In this document: in pieces, positions 16,039-24,554 of the stretch
How positions within the stretch are numbered: position 1 is the first letter of the stretch
Layout: each line of letters begins with the position of its first letter
NCBI GenBank assembly: GCA_013214355.1
Contig: JABSSL010000001.1
Coordinates: 86,404 to 150,403, forward strand
Origin: Saprospiraceae bacterium
GTDB lineage: Bacteria > Bacteroidota > Bacteroidia > Chitinophagales > Saprospiraceae
Length of the DNA stretch: 64,000 nt
Direction: 5' to 3'
Position numbers and translations under genes: made by a program
The notes under the pieces: generated by a model
Told to the model about the DNA's origin: nothing
The model's input: only the letters and a program-made list of their open reading frames with translations
The model's database searches: none

Positions 16039-18489
16039 CTATTCAGTTCTAATGGCCTTGACTGGATTTGCTAAGGCAGTAATGATGATTTTGTAGCTAA
16101 CCGTTGCTAATGCGATCAGTAGCACCAGCACCGTAGAAACAACAAAAGCATTAGCCCCTAAAGAAATCCGGCTGGCAAAATTTTCAAGCCATTTATTCAT
16201 TAACAGATAGATGGCTGGCCAGGCCAGGATGTTTGCAATTAATATCAACCACAGAAACTCCCGGGATAATAATTGAACTATATTAGGTACACTGGCCCCC
16301 AGAATTTTACGAATGCCAATCTCTTTACTACGATTGAGGGTATTGAAGCTGGATAGACCGAATAGTCCCAAGCAAGCCACAAAGATGGCGAAAGCCGCGA
16401 AAAGGGTAAATACCCGACTAAACTTGCGATCATTATCGTATTGCCGATTGTAGAACTGATCGAGGAAAAAATAGTCAAAAGGGTTCCCGGGAAAGAAGGA
16501 CAGGTACGTGTTTTGCACATCTTGGAAGGTCGATTGATAATTGCCTCCGGTCAGCTTGAGGGTATAATAACTGGAAGCCCCAGGTACCAAAGGAAAAGCA
16601 ATTGGGGCCACGTCTGTCTTTGCTGACATCTGATTGTAATCTGCTACTACTCCTACCACTGTATGTGGCTTACTCCAAAAAGTCACCTGTTGTCCAATTG
16701 CGCTTTCATTATCTTCAAACCCCAAGTACTGAATGGCCGCTTCGTTCAATACTAAGGCAGAAGTATCCGTGGAAAAAGAAAGGCCGTAATTCCTTCCCGC
16801 TACGATATCAATTTTGTAGGTATCAAAATAATCATAGTCCACGCCCGCATTATATATGATTTTGAATTTATCTACAGATTCCTCTTGACGCTTGATACTG
16901 TTGGTCCAAAATATCTCATCACCTGGCACATTAGAAGAAGATGCCACGGCTGAAATACTAGCCTTCTTGGTCAATTCTTCCTTGAAGGCCTTACTCGTTG
17001 ACTCAAAGAGCGAGTCAACGGCAAACACCTCAGGACCTCTAACTACCAACGTTTCCGTCATATCAAAGCCCAAATCAATCTTACGCATGTGTGATAGCTG
17101 CTGGTACACGATAATCGTGCTAGCAATGAGAATAGCGGAAGCTGCAAATTGGAAGACTACTAGCCCTTTTCGGAGAAGCTGTCCCGTTTGCTTGCTAGAT
17201 AGCTTGCCTTTTAGCACCGAAGCAGGACGGTAAGAAGATAGCACAAAAGCCGGGTATAATCCAGCAATTAAGGAACCAATCACCAACACTCCAGCAACGG
17301 ATAACCAGAAGGTAGCATCCGACAAAAAGGCCAAATTGAGACTGGAGTCTGTCAATCGATTAAAGGCTCGAATGCCCAAAGTCACGATACCTAAGGCAAT
17401 GCCCAGGGCGAATAGATTCAGAAAAAAAGACTCCGAAAGAAATTGATTGACTAACTGACTACGGGTTGCGCCCAAGGTTTTCCGCACACCTACCTCCCGG
17501 GCTCTTTCAATAGACCTGGCAGTAGACAAATTGATGTAATTGACCCAGGCGATCAATAAGATAAAAAATGCAATGATCACTAAGAAGGCTACCGCATCTC
17601 CATCTCCTTGTTCTTCTGGCTCTGATTCCTGTAAGAGATTGGAATACAAATGAATGTCCGTAATGGCTTGCAGCGGGAAATCATTGTGAAAGTTGTTTTT
17701 CTCATACCTTTCACCCCGCTCTTCCCATAGGAACTCCCGGAATCTCTCGTCAAAATCCTTCGAATCGGTCCCGGGCTGCAACAGCACGTAGGTATTGAAA
17801 TCGTACCAACCCCACGCTGTTTCAGAGGCAGCATTACCATCCTCATCACGTGTGTTGTTATTGAGTGTTTCGTAAGAGATGAGGATATCGAATTTGATAT
17901 GAGAGTTATCTGGCACATCCTTGGCTATTCCCACAATTTCCACCTTATCGTCCCCATCTATTTCCAATGTCCGCCCTAATGGATCAGCACCCTTGAAATA
18001 CTTTTCGGCTAAATGCTCGGAAATAATGGCGGTATTCGGATCCGCAAAAGAAGCCAGATTGCCGGCCACCAATGGGAAGTCAAAGATCTCCAGGAAGGAT
18101 TTGTCCGCGATATGCATTCGCTTTTCATAATACCGAACATCTTCATAAGTGACGACAGCTGACATAGGGAAAGCCCGAGCATACTCACGAACCTCAGGCA
18201 TCTTCTCTTTCATAAATGGTCCTACTCTGGGTACTGCAGCTGCACAGTCTACTTCCAAATTCCCTCCCCGAAAAATCTGGTAACGGACCCGGTAGAGGTC
18301 CTCATGGTTGCTATGGAATTTATCATAGCTTCTTTCATACCAGACATATTGGAGAATAAATAAGAAGGCAGCTATTCCTAGCGCTAGGCCCAAGATATTG
18401 AGGCCGGAGTAAACCTTGTTCTTGGACATGGTACGGAAGGTCGTACGCAAATAGTTCTTTGCGAGTGCAAAAGCATCAGTGTTTTTCAT
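16039..18489 (-). CDS. FtsX/MacB-type ABC transporter permease (Bacteroidota family)
   Basis: An 816-residue protein with the two-module layout of this family: an N-terminal helix (residues 26-45, GLNILGLALGIAAFLF), a periplasmic MacB_PCD domain with KFHSNHEDLYRVR, a three-helix FtsX domain (about 300-440, with REVGVRKTLGATRSQLVNQFLSES written here in part), a second periplasmic domain, and a C-terminal FtsX domain with KEIGIRKILGASV and final helices. The EIGIRKxLGA element contacts the ATPase. Such permeases are often linked to efflux or lipoprotein/peptide extrusion. No ATP-binding subunit is encoded nearby, so it must share one from elsewhere. Confidence 0.9.
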   Translation of the reverse strand: MKNTDAFALAKNYLRTTFRTMSKNKVYSGLNILGLALGIAAFLFILQYVWYERSYDKFHSNHEDLYRVRYQIFRGGNLEVDCAAAVPRVGPFMKEKMPEVREYARAFPMSAVVTYEDVRYYEKRMHIADKSFLEIFDFPLVAGNLASFADPNTAIISEHLAEKYFKGADPLGRTLEIDGDDKVEIVGIAKDVPDNSHIKFDILISYETLNNNTRDEDGNAASETAWGWYDFNTYVLLQPGTDSKDFDERFREFLWEERGERYEKNNFHNDFPLQAITDIHLYSNLLQESEPEEQGDGDAVAFLVIIAFFILLIAWVNYINLSTARSIERAREVGVRKTLGATRSQLVNQFLSESFFLNLFALGIALGIVTLGIRAFNRLTDSSLNLAFLSDATFWLSVAGVLVIGSLIAGLYPAFVLSSYRPASVLKGKLSSKQTGQLLRKGLVVFQFAASAILIASTIIVYQQLSHMRKIDLGFDMTETLVVRGPEVFAVDSLFESTSKAFKEELTKKASISAVASSSNVPGDEIFWTNSIKRQEESVDKFKIIYNAGVDYDYFDTYKIDIVAGRNYGLSFSTDTSALVLNEAAIQYLGFEDNESAIGQQVTFWSKPHTVVGVVADYNQMSAKTDVAPIAFPLVPGASSYYTLKLTGGNYQSTFQDVQNTYLSFFPGNPFDYFFLDQFYNRQYDNDRKFSRVFTLFAAFAIFVACLGLFGLSSFNTLNRSKEIGIRKILGASVPNIVQLLSREFLWLILIANILAWPAIYLLMNKWLENFASRISLGANAFVVSTVLVLLIALATVSYKIIITALANPVKAIRTE

Positions 18490-18568
18490 TACAGTCAGGT
18501 TAAGGGTGTATAATTTCCGGGTTACTTACCTACCCAATATAATGATTTTCAGTCTTATTCTGGATAAA

Positions 18569-18999
18569 GATTTCCATCAAAGATGAAGCTGAGTCCTAAG
18601 GGCTTAGGTGGCAAGGGTGGTTGTTGGTCAGAAGACGCAACAATGGCGAGGGAGCAGGGATTTTCAGGAAACCATAGCCGTCGTTCGGTGTTATCACCAA
18701 CGACTAATGCTAAGGGCTTAGACGGCACGGATGGTTGTTGGTCAAAAGACGCAATAACGGCGGGGGAGCATGGGTTTTCACGAAACCATAGCCGTCGTTC
18801 GGTGTTATCACCAACGACTAATGCTGAGGGCTTAGGAGGCAAGAATGGTTGTTGGTCAGAAGACGCAATAACGGCGAGGGAGCATGGATTTTCAGGAAAC
18901 CATAGCCGTCGTTCGGTGCTTGTCTAGTAGCCAGATAGGCTCCCATAGCCGTCGTTCGGTGCCCGTCCAGCAGCCAGATAGATTTTCACCAACGACTAA
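18569..18999 (+). repeat. Repeat cluster A: three tandem 114-bp units with internal hairpins
   Basis: Units begin at 18597, 18711 and 18825 (exact 114-bp spacing), after a 28-base header GATTTCCATCAAAGATGAAG... that recurs in cluster B. Each unit contains three inverted repeats: CCTAAG-GG-CTTAGG or a variant; GTTGTTG / CAAYAAY about 18620-18644 in unit 1; and GTCGTTCGGTG / CACCAACGAC, at 18680-18690 and 18695-18704 in unit 1. In unit 3 the last hairpin loop is enlarged by a second GTCGTTCGGTG copy and a CAGCCAGATAG segment (18908-18996). The period is a multiple of three, so both strands stay open over several hundred bases, but base pairing rather than protein seems to be what is conserved. 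This and cluster B fill the otherwise gene-free stretches around the YiaA-like gene. Confidence 0.85.
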
Positions 19000-19160
19000 C
19001 ATTAGCCACAGACACTTCTAGCGAAAATTCGCTAAAACAACTCATTTAGTCTACTCCATCCTTCTTTTAGTCTATTTAAAAGGAGGATTACTGGCTGAAA
19101 CCTGCAGCTTGGACCTGCTTTGTAAAACACATTTCCTTAAATCTCTAAAAACTTGGGAAG

Positions 19161-19445
19161 ATGAATATTTACGAAAACCAGAACACGAAGTCGTTTTACA
19201 ATATGGCGTGGATCGCCTTCAGCATAGCCTTCATCGGTATGATTGCTGGTTTAGTTTATTTGCAAGCTGATGTAGCGATGAAAGGCTTTTTGGCCATGTC
19301 CTATTTATTCACTGTTACCTCCTGTTTCACCGTCGCTAAGGTAGTTCGGGATAGACATGAGTCAGAAAAAATCGTGAATAAGGTGGAGAATGCTAAAACT
19401 GAAAAATTCCTTAATGAGCGGGATGTGATTGCGTCCACCATGTAG
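19161..19445 (+). CDS. YiaA/YiaB two-helix inner-membrane protein
   Basis: A 94-residue protein with two hydrophobic helices (about residues 13-33 and 40-60). The sequence NMAWIAFSIAFIGMIAGLVY, then KGFLAMSYLFTVTSCFTVAK and VVRDRHESEKIVN follows the YiaA/B two-helix domain closely, including the charged RDxHExEK segment after helix 2. The family sits in the inner membrane and its function is not known. It lies between two clusters of the 114-bp repeat, which may be incidental. Confidence 0.85.
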   Translation: MNIYENQNTKSFYNMAWIAFSIAFIGMIAGLVYLQADVAMKGFLAMSYLFTVTSCFTVAKVVRDRHESEKIVNKVENAKTEKFLNERDVIASTM

Positions 19446-19505
19446 TGGGAAAGAGGCGAATCATAAGCTAGTGGTAAACCTGTATCATAGCCAGATGGAG
19501 CCTCT

Positions 19506-19984
19506 GCAGCCGTCGTTCGGTGCCTGTCTAGCTAGCCAGATAGATTTTCACCAACGACTAATGCTTGGTCCTAAGGGCCTAGGCGGCAGGGATGGTTGTT
19601 GGTCAGAAGACGCAACAACGGCGAGGGAGCAGGGGTTCCACCTAGCCCACCGTCATTGTGTATGGGTCTGCGTACCTCCAGCAACCTGGCCTTCCTCAGC
19701 TGTCGTTCGACGCCCGTCTAGCAGCCAGATAGAGCTCCCATAGCCGTCGTTCGGTGTTATCACCAACGACTAATGCTGAGGGCCTGGGCGGCAGGGATTT
19801 CCACCAAAGATGAAGCTGAGTCCTAAGGGCTTAGGCGGCAAGGATGGTTGTTGGTCAGAAGACGCAACAACGGCGAGGGAGCAAGGATTTTCAGGAAACC
19901 ATAGCCATCGTTCGGTGCCTGTCCTAGCGGCCACAAAGATTTTCACCAACGACTAAGGCTGGGCCCTAGGGTTTAGGCGGCAAA
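19506..19984 (+). repeat. Repeat cluster B: rearranged copies of the 114-bp hairpin element
   Basis: At least four partial or rearranged copies. GTCGTTCGGTG lies at 19512-19522 and 19746-19756, with CACCAACGAC partners at 19549-19558 and 19761-19770. GTTGTTG / CAACAAC arms are perfect at 19847-19853 and 19865-19871 and occur again near 19597-19619. The header GATTTCCACCAAAGATGAAG recurs at 19796. A final degraded unit start (CCCTAGGGTTTAGGCGGCAA) ends at 19982, directly against the stop codon of the Abi-like gene at 19987. No gene is credible here. Confidence 0.8.
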
Positions 19985-19986
19985 TG

Positions 19987-20772
19987 TCAAAAAGTCTCAG
20001 CAAAATGCTCCGGTACAATCAGCACCTCTTTCACCTCCTCTTCCATTAAGCGCGTCCGTACGACTAAATCCTTGAACCCTGGCTCCACCTCACTAAAGGC
20101 AAAATAAAAAAGGAGTGCTAATTCATAACGCGAAAATAAGGAGCGCAAAGTATTGAGAAAGAACGCCTGCTCAAGCTCACTCTCCAGCGCGTAAGCCATG
20201 AGGTGTCTAATATTTTTGAAGTAGACTTCGATGGTTCCCTTTTCATTCCGAAAATAGTCCGCGAAGTAGTCCTTGACGAGCTGCTTGCCTTTGGGGCCAT
20301 GCAATTCTTCATCATTCCGAAACTTCCGACGATGCGTCCGGTACCAGGAAAACAAGGCTTCCCTGCCCGTATGTACACTTTCTGCCCCTCCAAAGACTTC
20401 CACATATTTAATGGCATCGAGGTTGCGAAAATGAATATCAACTAGCTGAAAGAAATTGCTGCGGCGAGTCGGCAGTGCACTATCCTTTATTCCGCTGGCT
20501 ACCTCCTCTTTCTTGAGGCAACTTTCATCCAAATCGGAAATAAAATTCAGCAAGACGCTGCGTAATCGGTCTTGCCCCACCGCAATTTGCTCGTAGGGTA
20601 GCATATTCATACCAGAGACGTACATCAAGTCATTGTATTTGGATTGAAGCGCAATAAAATCATCATAAACTTTGCCATTGGTGGCCAAAACTTCTTCTAC
20701 CGCTTCAATGCCATAGTTCAATCCTTTAGCGACTCGGGATTTTAGGGTGACTTTTAGTTTTTTAAGGTCCAT
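19987..20772 (-). CDS. EAD11-like / putAbiC-like protein, candidate abortive-infection effector
   Basis: A 261-residue soluble protein. Residues 2-85 match, by eye, the helical effector-associated domain EAD11: KKLKVTLKSRVAKGLNYGIE, then YDDFIALQSKYNDLMYVSG and a closing helix RLRSVLLNFISDLDE. EADs are adaptor domains that recruit conflict effectors carrying the same domain. Residues 105-245 resemble the putative phage abortive infection family putAbiC: FFQLVDIHFRNLDAIKY, GREALFSWYR, VYFKNIRHLMAYALES, then LNTLRSLFSRYELALLFYF and an ending FKDLVVR. The usual HYFRNLY His is Val here. Its 3' end touches the hairpin repeat cluster. Alternatives are a general helical protein with an unrelated role; the family calls need a profile search. 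Confidence 0.65.
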   Translation of the reverse strand: MDLKKLKVTLKSRVAKGLNYGIEAVEEVLATNGKVYDDFIALQSKYNDLMYVSGMNMLPYEQIAVGQDRLRSVLLNFISDLDESCLKKEEVASGIKDSALPTRRSNFFQLVDIHFRNLDAIKYVEVFGGAESVHTGREALFSWYRTHRRKFRNDEELHGPKGKQLVKDYFADYFRNEKGTIEVYFKNIRHLMAYALESELEQAFFLNTLRSLFSRYELALLFYFAFSEVEPGFKDLVVRTRLMEEEVKEVLIVPEHFAETF

Positions 20773-20896
20773 GTTTGCAAATTGGTGTTATGCTGCTAAT
20801 ATGCATTTTTTCTCCCCACAAGTTCTTGAAAACTCATTACTTTTAGCAAGAAGTGATTTCATAAAGTTATTGTCTAAGAATCAAATACCACAATCC

Positions 20897-23335
20897 ATGC
20901 CTACACCTTTTAGAACCTTATTCGGCCTGGCCTTATTATTAATGCTCATGTTGAATCCTTTACAGGCACAAAAAAATGGTGGCTATCAATCACCGCCTTC
21001 CTCCATCGCGGATCTCGTCAATGCTCCTCAAACACCTGACGTTAGCCTCAATGGGAACGGAGAGTGGATGATATTGATGGAAAAACCCGGCTATCCCTCG
21101 ATCGATCAGCTTGCACAGGAAGAGTTGCGTATCGCGGGTTTACGAATTAATCCACGCACCAACGGCAGTTCACGAAGTAGAAGCTACAATGGTCTGTCTT
21201 TGAAGAACATCAAGACAGGAAAAGCCTTTCCCGTAAAAGGTCTAGCAGAGAATCTGCTGATCGAGAACACGAGTTGGTCACCAGATGGCACAAAAATGGC
21301 CTTCACCAATACACTTGCCGAAGGCTTAGAACTTTGGGTCGTAGATGTGAATACCCAAACGGCAAAAGCACTGACGAAGGCCGAAGTGAATGACGCCATG
21401 CGAGGACTTCCTTACGCCTGGCTATCAGACAGTCAAACCTTAATCGTAAAAACAACCGTCGAAGGACGGGGAGACGCCCCTGAGCCTTCTCCGATACCTC
21501 CTGGGCCTATCGTGCAACAGACTACCGGTAAAGAAGCTCCCGTTAGGACCTACCAGGACTTGCTAAAGAGTCCATACGACGAAGCATTATTTGAATACTA
21601 TGCTTCCTCACAATTGCTCAGTATCAATATTGAGAGTGGCAAGACTAGAAAACTAGGTGCTCCGGGCATTCACGTCTCTATGTCGCCTTCTCCAAATGGA
21701 GAATATATATTGATCGCTACAGCCCAGCGTCCCTTTAGTTACCTCGTACCTTACTCTCGTTTCCCAACAACTTATCGCCTGATGGGCAGAACAGGAAAAA
21801 TGGTTTCTAAAGTAGCCGAAATCCCCTTGGCGGAAAATATCCCCAAAGGCTTCGGTGCAACGCGTACGGGACCTAGAAGTTTCTCTTGGAGAGCTGACAA
21901 ACCGGCCAGTCTGTATTGGGTAGAGGCACAGGATGATGGCGATCCGAAAAAGAAAGTCGAGATCCGTGATCGATTGTTCTACATGGAGGCTCCTTTCAAT
22001 GGAAAAAGAAGAGCGAGTATCGGTTTCAAGTTTCGCTACAGCGGAATTGTTTGGGGAGATGATGACTTAGCCATTGCTTACGAATCTTGGTGGAGTACCC
22101 GAGAACAAATTGTAAGCCGCTTCGCTCCTACTCAGCCAGACTCCAAGGAAACCATATTTGATATTTCCACGGAAGATGCCTACAATAACCCTGGTAGTTT
22201 TGCGACCGCGATGAATGCTTATGGCCGCCGTGTATTGCTAAGCGATGACAAGCAGTCCAAATTGTACCTAACTGGAACCGGTGCATCGGCTAAAGGTAAC
22301 CGTCCTTTTATTCGGGAATTCGACCTAGCTTCTAAAGAGACGAAGGAGCTGTGGCGGTCCAAGGCACCCTACTATGAATACCCCATTCGCATCCTAGATG
22401 CAGAGAAAGGAATGGTAATCTCTCGTCGAGAATCCACTAAAGAACCGCCTAATTATTACCTCCGAAATCTCAAGGATGGTAAAATGAAGCCATTAACTGA
22501 ATTTGCTCACCCTTATCCAGGTTTGGTTGGTATAGAAAAACAAAAAGTCTCCTTTAAACGAGATGACGGACTAGACCTACAAGGAGATCTTTATCTACCT
22601 AAAGGATATAATCCTAAGCGCGACGGTCGCTTACCCGTACTAATGTGGGCTTACCCAAGGGAGTACAAGAGCGCCGCTGCTGCCAAACAGGTTTCCGGTT
22701 CCCCTTACTCTTTTATCCGTTTGAACTGGGGATCTCCGCTATATTGGGTAACTCGAGGTTATGCTGTTTTTGACCGCGTCAGTATGCCCGTAGTAGGAGA
22801 AGGCGAAGACGAGCCCAATGATTCCTTCCGCCCGCAATTAGTAGCCAATGCTGCTGCCGCCATCGATCAGCTAGTAGAAATGGGGATCGCTGACCGAGAT
22901 CGCATAGGTATCGGCGGACATTCATACGGAGCCTTCATGACGGCTAACCTTCTAGCTCATTCTGATCTTTTTGCCGCCGGCATTGCTAGGAGTGGAGCCT
23001 ACAACCGTACCTTAACGCCTTTTGGTTTCCAAAGAGAAGAACGTACCTATTGGGAAGCCCCTGAGATCTACTATACCATGTCTCCTTTTATGCATGCTGA
23101 TAAGATCAACGAACCGCTGCTGATGATTCACGGAGAAGCGGATAACAATAGTGGTACCTTCCCTGTCCAAAGTAAGCGCTTGTACAGTGCGATCAAAGGA
23201 CTTGGAGGAACGGCGAGATTGGTGATGCTACCGCATGAAAGCCATGGCTATGCTGCTAAGGAGTCTATTCTACATTGCCTTTGGGAAATGGACCAGTGGA
23301 TGGAGAAATACGTGAAGAAACTAGCCACTCCGTAG
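20897..23335 (+). CDS. S9 prolyl-oligopeptidase family peptidase, glutamyl endopeptidase-like (S9D)
   Basis: An 812-residue exported enzyme. The ATG at 20897 gives a clean signal peptide (residues 1-25, ending LNPLQAQ); in-frame codons reach back to 20747 over the divergent gene start and are rejected. Residues 30-560 are the beta-propeller. The C-terminal alpha/beta hydrolase has Ser676 in GGHSYGAFM, Asp749 in HGEADNN and His783 in PHESHGY. The stretch ARSGAYNRTLTPFGFQREER and the SPFMHADKI segment match the chloroplast glutamyl endopeptidase branch, so cleavage of peptides after Glu is plausible. Location is periplasmic or extracellular. It is monocistronic. Confidence 0.9.
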   Translation: MPTPFRTLFGLALLLMLMLNPLQAQKNGGYQSPPSSIADLVNAPQTPDVSLNGNGEWMILMEKPGYPSIDQLAQEELRIAGLRINPRTNGSSRSRSYNGLSLKNIKTGKAFPVKGLAENLLIENTSWSPDGTKMAFTNTLAEGLELWVVDVNTQTAKALTKAEVNDAMRGLPYAWLSDSQTLIVKTTVEGRGDAPEPSPIPPGPIVQQTTGKEAPVRTYQDLLKSPYDEALFEYYASSQLLSINIESGKTRKLGAPGIHVSMSPSPNGEYILIATAQRPFSYLVPYSRFPTTYRLMGRTGKMVSKVAEIPLAENIPKGFGATRTGPRSFSWRADKPASLYWVEAQDDGDPKKKVEIRDRLFYMEAPFNGKRRASIGFKFRYSGIVWGDDDLAIAYESWWSTREQIVSRFAPTQPDSKETIFDISTEDAYNNPGSFATAMNAYGRRVLLSDDKQSKLYLTGTGASAKGNRPFIREFDLASKETKELWRSKAPYYEYPIRILDAEKGMVISRRESTKEPPNYYLRNLKDGKMKPLTEFAHPYPGLVGIEKQKVSFKRDDGLDLQGDLYLPKGYNPKRDGRLPVLMWAYPREYKSAAAAKQVSGSPYSFIRLNWGSPLYWVTRGYAVFDRVSMPVVGEGEDEPNDSFRPQLVANAAAAIDQLVEMGIADRDRIGIGGHSYGAFMTANLLAHSDLFAAGIARSGAYNRTLTPFGFQREERTYWEAPEIYYTMSPFMHADKINEPLLMIHGEADNNSGTFPVQSKRLYSAIKGLGGTARLVMLPHESHGYAAKESILHCLWEMDQWMEKYVKKLATP

Positions 23336-23365
23336 TGGAACTGATTAAAATCAATAAGTTATAAG

Positions 23366-23402
23366 AAGGGCTCGAAGTCAATAGATTGGCTTCGGGCCTT
23401 TT
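23366..23402 (+). terminator. Terminator after the S9 peptidase
   Basis: Imperfect stem AAGG-GC-CGAAG / CTTCG-GGC-CTT with the T-run TTTT at the end, 30 bases after the stop and 15 bases before the convergent desaturase stop. Confidence 0.6.
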
Positions 23403-23416
23403 CAATTAACTGTTGG

Positions 23417-24379
23417 CTATTGCTGTACAGCTAATTTTATGACATTCCAATAGCTCGTTTCCAAGGTTCCTTTTTCATAAAAGCCTCGTTGTAGGAGCAG
23501 GCGGTGCATTTTGGGTAGATTATAAGGAGGAACAGCCATCAACATATGATGCTCCAAGTGGTAGTTGACATGATAAGGAGCAAAAAGCATTCGTTCCAAC
23601 CAATTAGCATAGGTGGTTCGAGTATTCTTCATTGGGTCTGATGGGTCATCAACCATAGAGTGTTCTGCCATCGCCCGTACTCGGATCGAAAATTGAAAAG
23701 TCGTAAAATAAGCTACGACCCAAAGCAAGAACAGATAGGGAGAAGCCAAAAGACTCAGTACCAGAAAAAGAACTAGATTAGCCAAGATAGGGCCACTTAA
23801 TTGTCTAAAGAAAGTAATTAGGAATTCACGCCAAGTTCGATCCTTTTGAGAAACTCGCTCCACTTTACCTCCTAAGTTGTATTTGAGATACCCCAAATGA
23901 ATGGCTATCAACCCCACTAAGCTCTTTACCCCCGTTTGTCCAGAAAGGTCTCGAAAAAACTTACGAAACATGCTAGCGCGTGAGGTTGGGTACCCTCTAG
24001 TCAGCAAAAGGTCCGGATCTTCCATCGTTCCTACTTTGACATGATGTTCCCAATGATAAGGGCGATAGCCCAACATATCTTGAAAAACCAGATAGCCTCC
24101 TAGCCACTGGCCGAAAAAATCATTGACGTGCTTATTGCTAAAAACGGCGTGATGAGCGGCATCATGCATCAAAACCGAGCAGGCCAATTGCTTCCCTCCT
24201 AGAATAAATAGCGAAACGATAATGGTAAACACATTTGGCCACCAGTATACCAATGCAAAAGCAAAAGCAATCCAAGTCCAGTGCATCAATAGCCCCAAGA
24301 CAGCCTTTACATCATTCTTTTGCAAAAGTGCTTTGCGTTCCTCTTTCGTCAGATAGGAGGTAGCGATCAAACGTTCCAT
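23417..24379 (-). CDS. Membrane fatty acid desaturase
   Basis: A 320-residue membrane protein with the three histidine boxes of acyl-lipid desaturases: HDAAHH (72-77), HWEHH (109-113) and HLEHH (274-278), the last within NYHLEHHMLMAVPPYNLP. Hydrophobic helices lie between them. These boxes bind a di-iron centre that introduces a double bond into acyl chains in the membrane. The ATG at 24379 fits the family's usual N-terminus. The frame is open to an ATG at 24556, which would overlap the start of the divergent ThuA-like gene; that longer form is less likely. Regioselectivity cannot be told. Confidence 0.85.
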   Translation of the reverse strand: MERLIATSYLTKEERKALLQKNDVKAVLGLLMHWTWIAFAFALVYWWPNVFTIIVSLFILGGKQLACSVLMHDAAHHAVFSNKHVNDFFGQWLGGYLVFQDMLGYRPYHWEHHVKVGTMEDPDLLLTRGYPTSRASMFRKFFRDLSGQTGVKSLVGLIAIHLGYLKYNLGGKVERVSQKDRTWREFLITFFRQLSGPILANLVLFLVLSLLASPYLFLLWVVAYFTTFQFSIRVRAMAEHSMVDDPSDPMKNTRTTYANWLERMLFAPYHVNYHLEHHMLMAVPPYNLPKMHRLLLQRGFYEKGTLETSYWNVIKLAVQQ

Positions 24380-24554
24380 ATTTGCTGCATTTTTGGAAAG
24401 ATAAGGCTTATCGAGCGAAAATTCTATCGCGTTTTTGTAAATTGACTGGGCAAGATAAGGCCTTCTATAGATGTAGCTTGAGAACCTTTCTTTTGAAAAT
24501 CTTAAGCCGATGAACCGCTTTATCCTACTTTTATTCGAAAACCAACGATCAAAC

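Noticed and set aside
18583-18927. 114-codon plus-strand open frame made of 38-residue repeats
   Set aside because: The frame is open only because the 114-bp repeat period is a multiple of three; the opposite strand is open too (18555-18842), and conserved bases form hairpins.
19429-19743. 104-codon frame in repeat cluster B
   Set aside because: Consists of repeat sequence only, overlaps the end of the YiaA-like gene and has no domain pattern.
18569-19984. CRISPR-like array
   Set aside because: The repeated unit is 114 bp with no short repeat/unique spacer pattern and no cas genes nearby.
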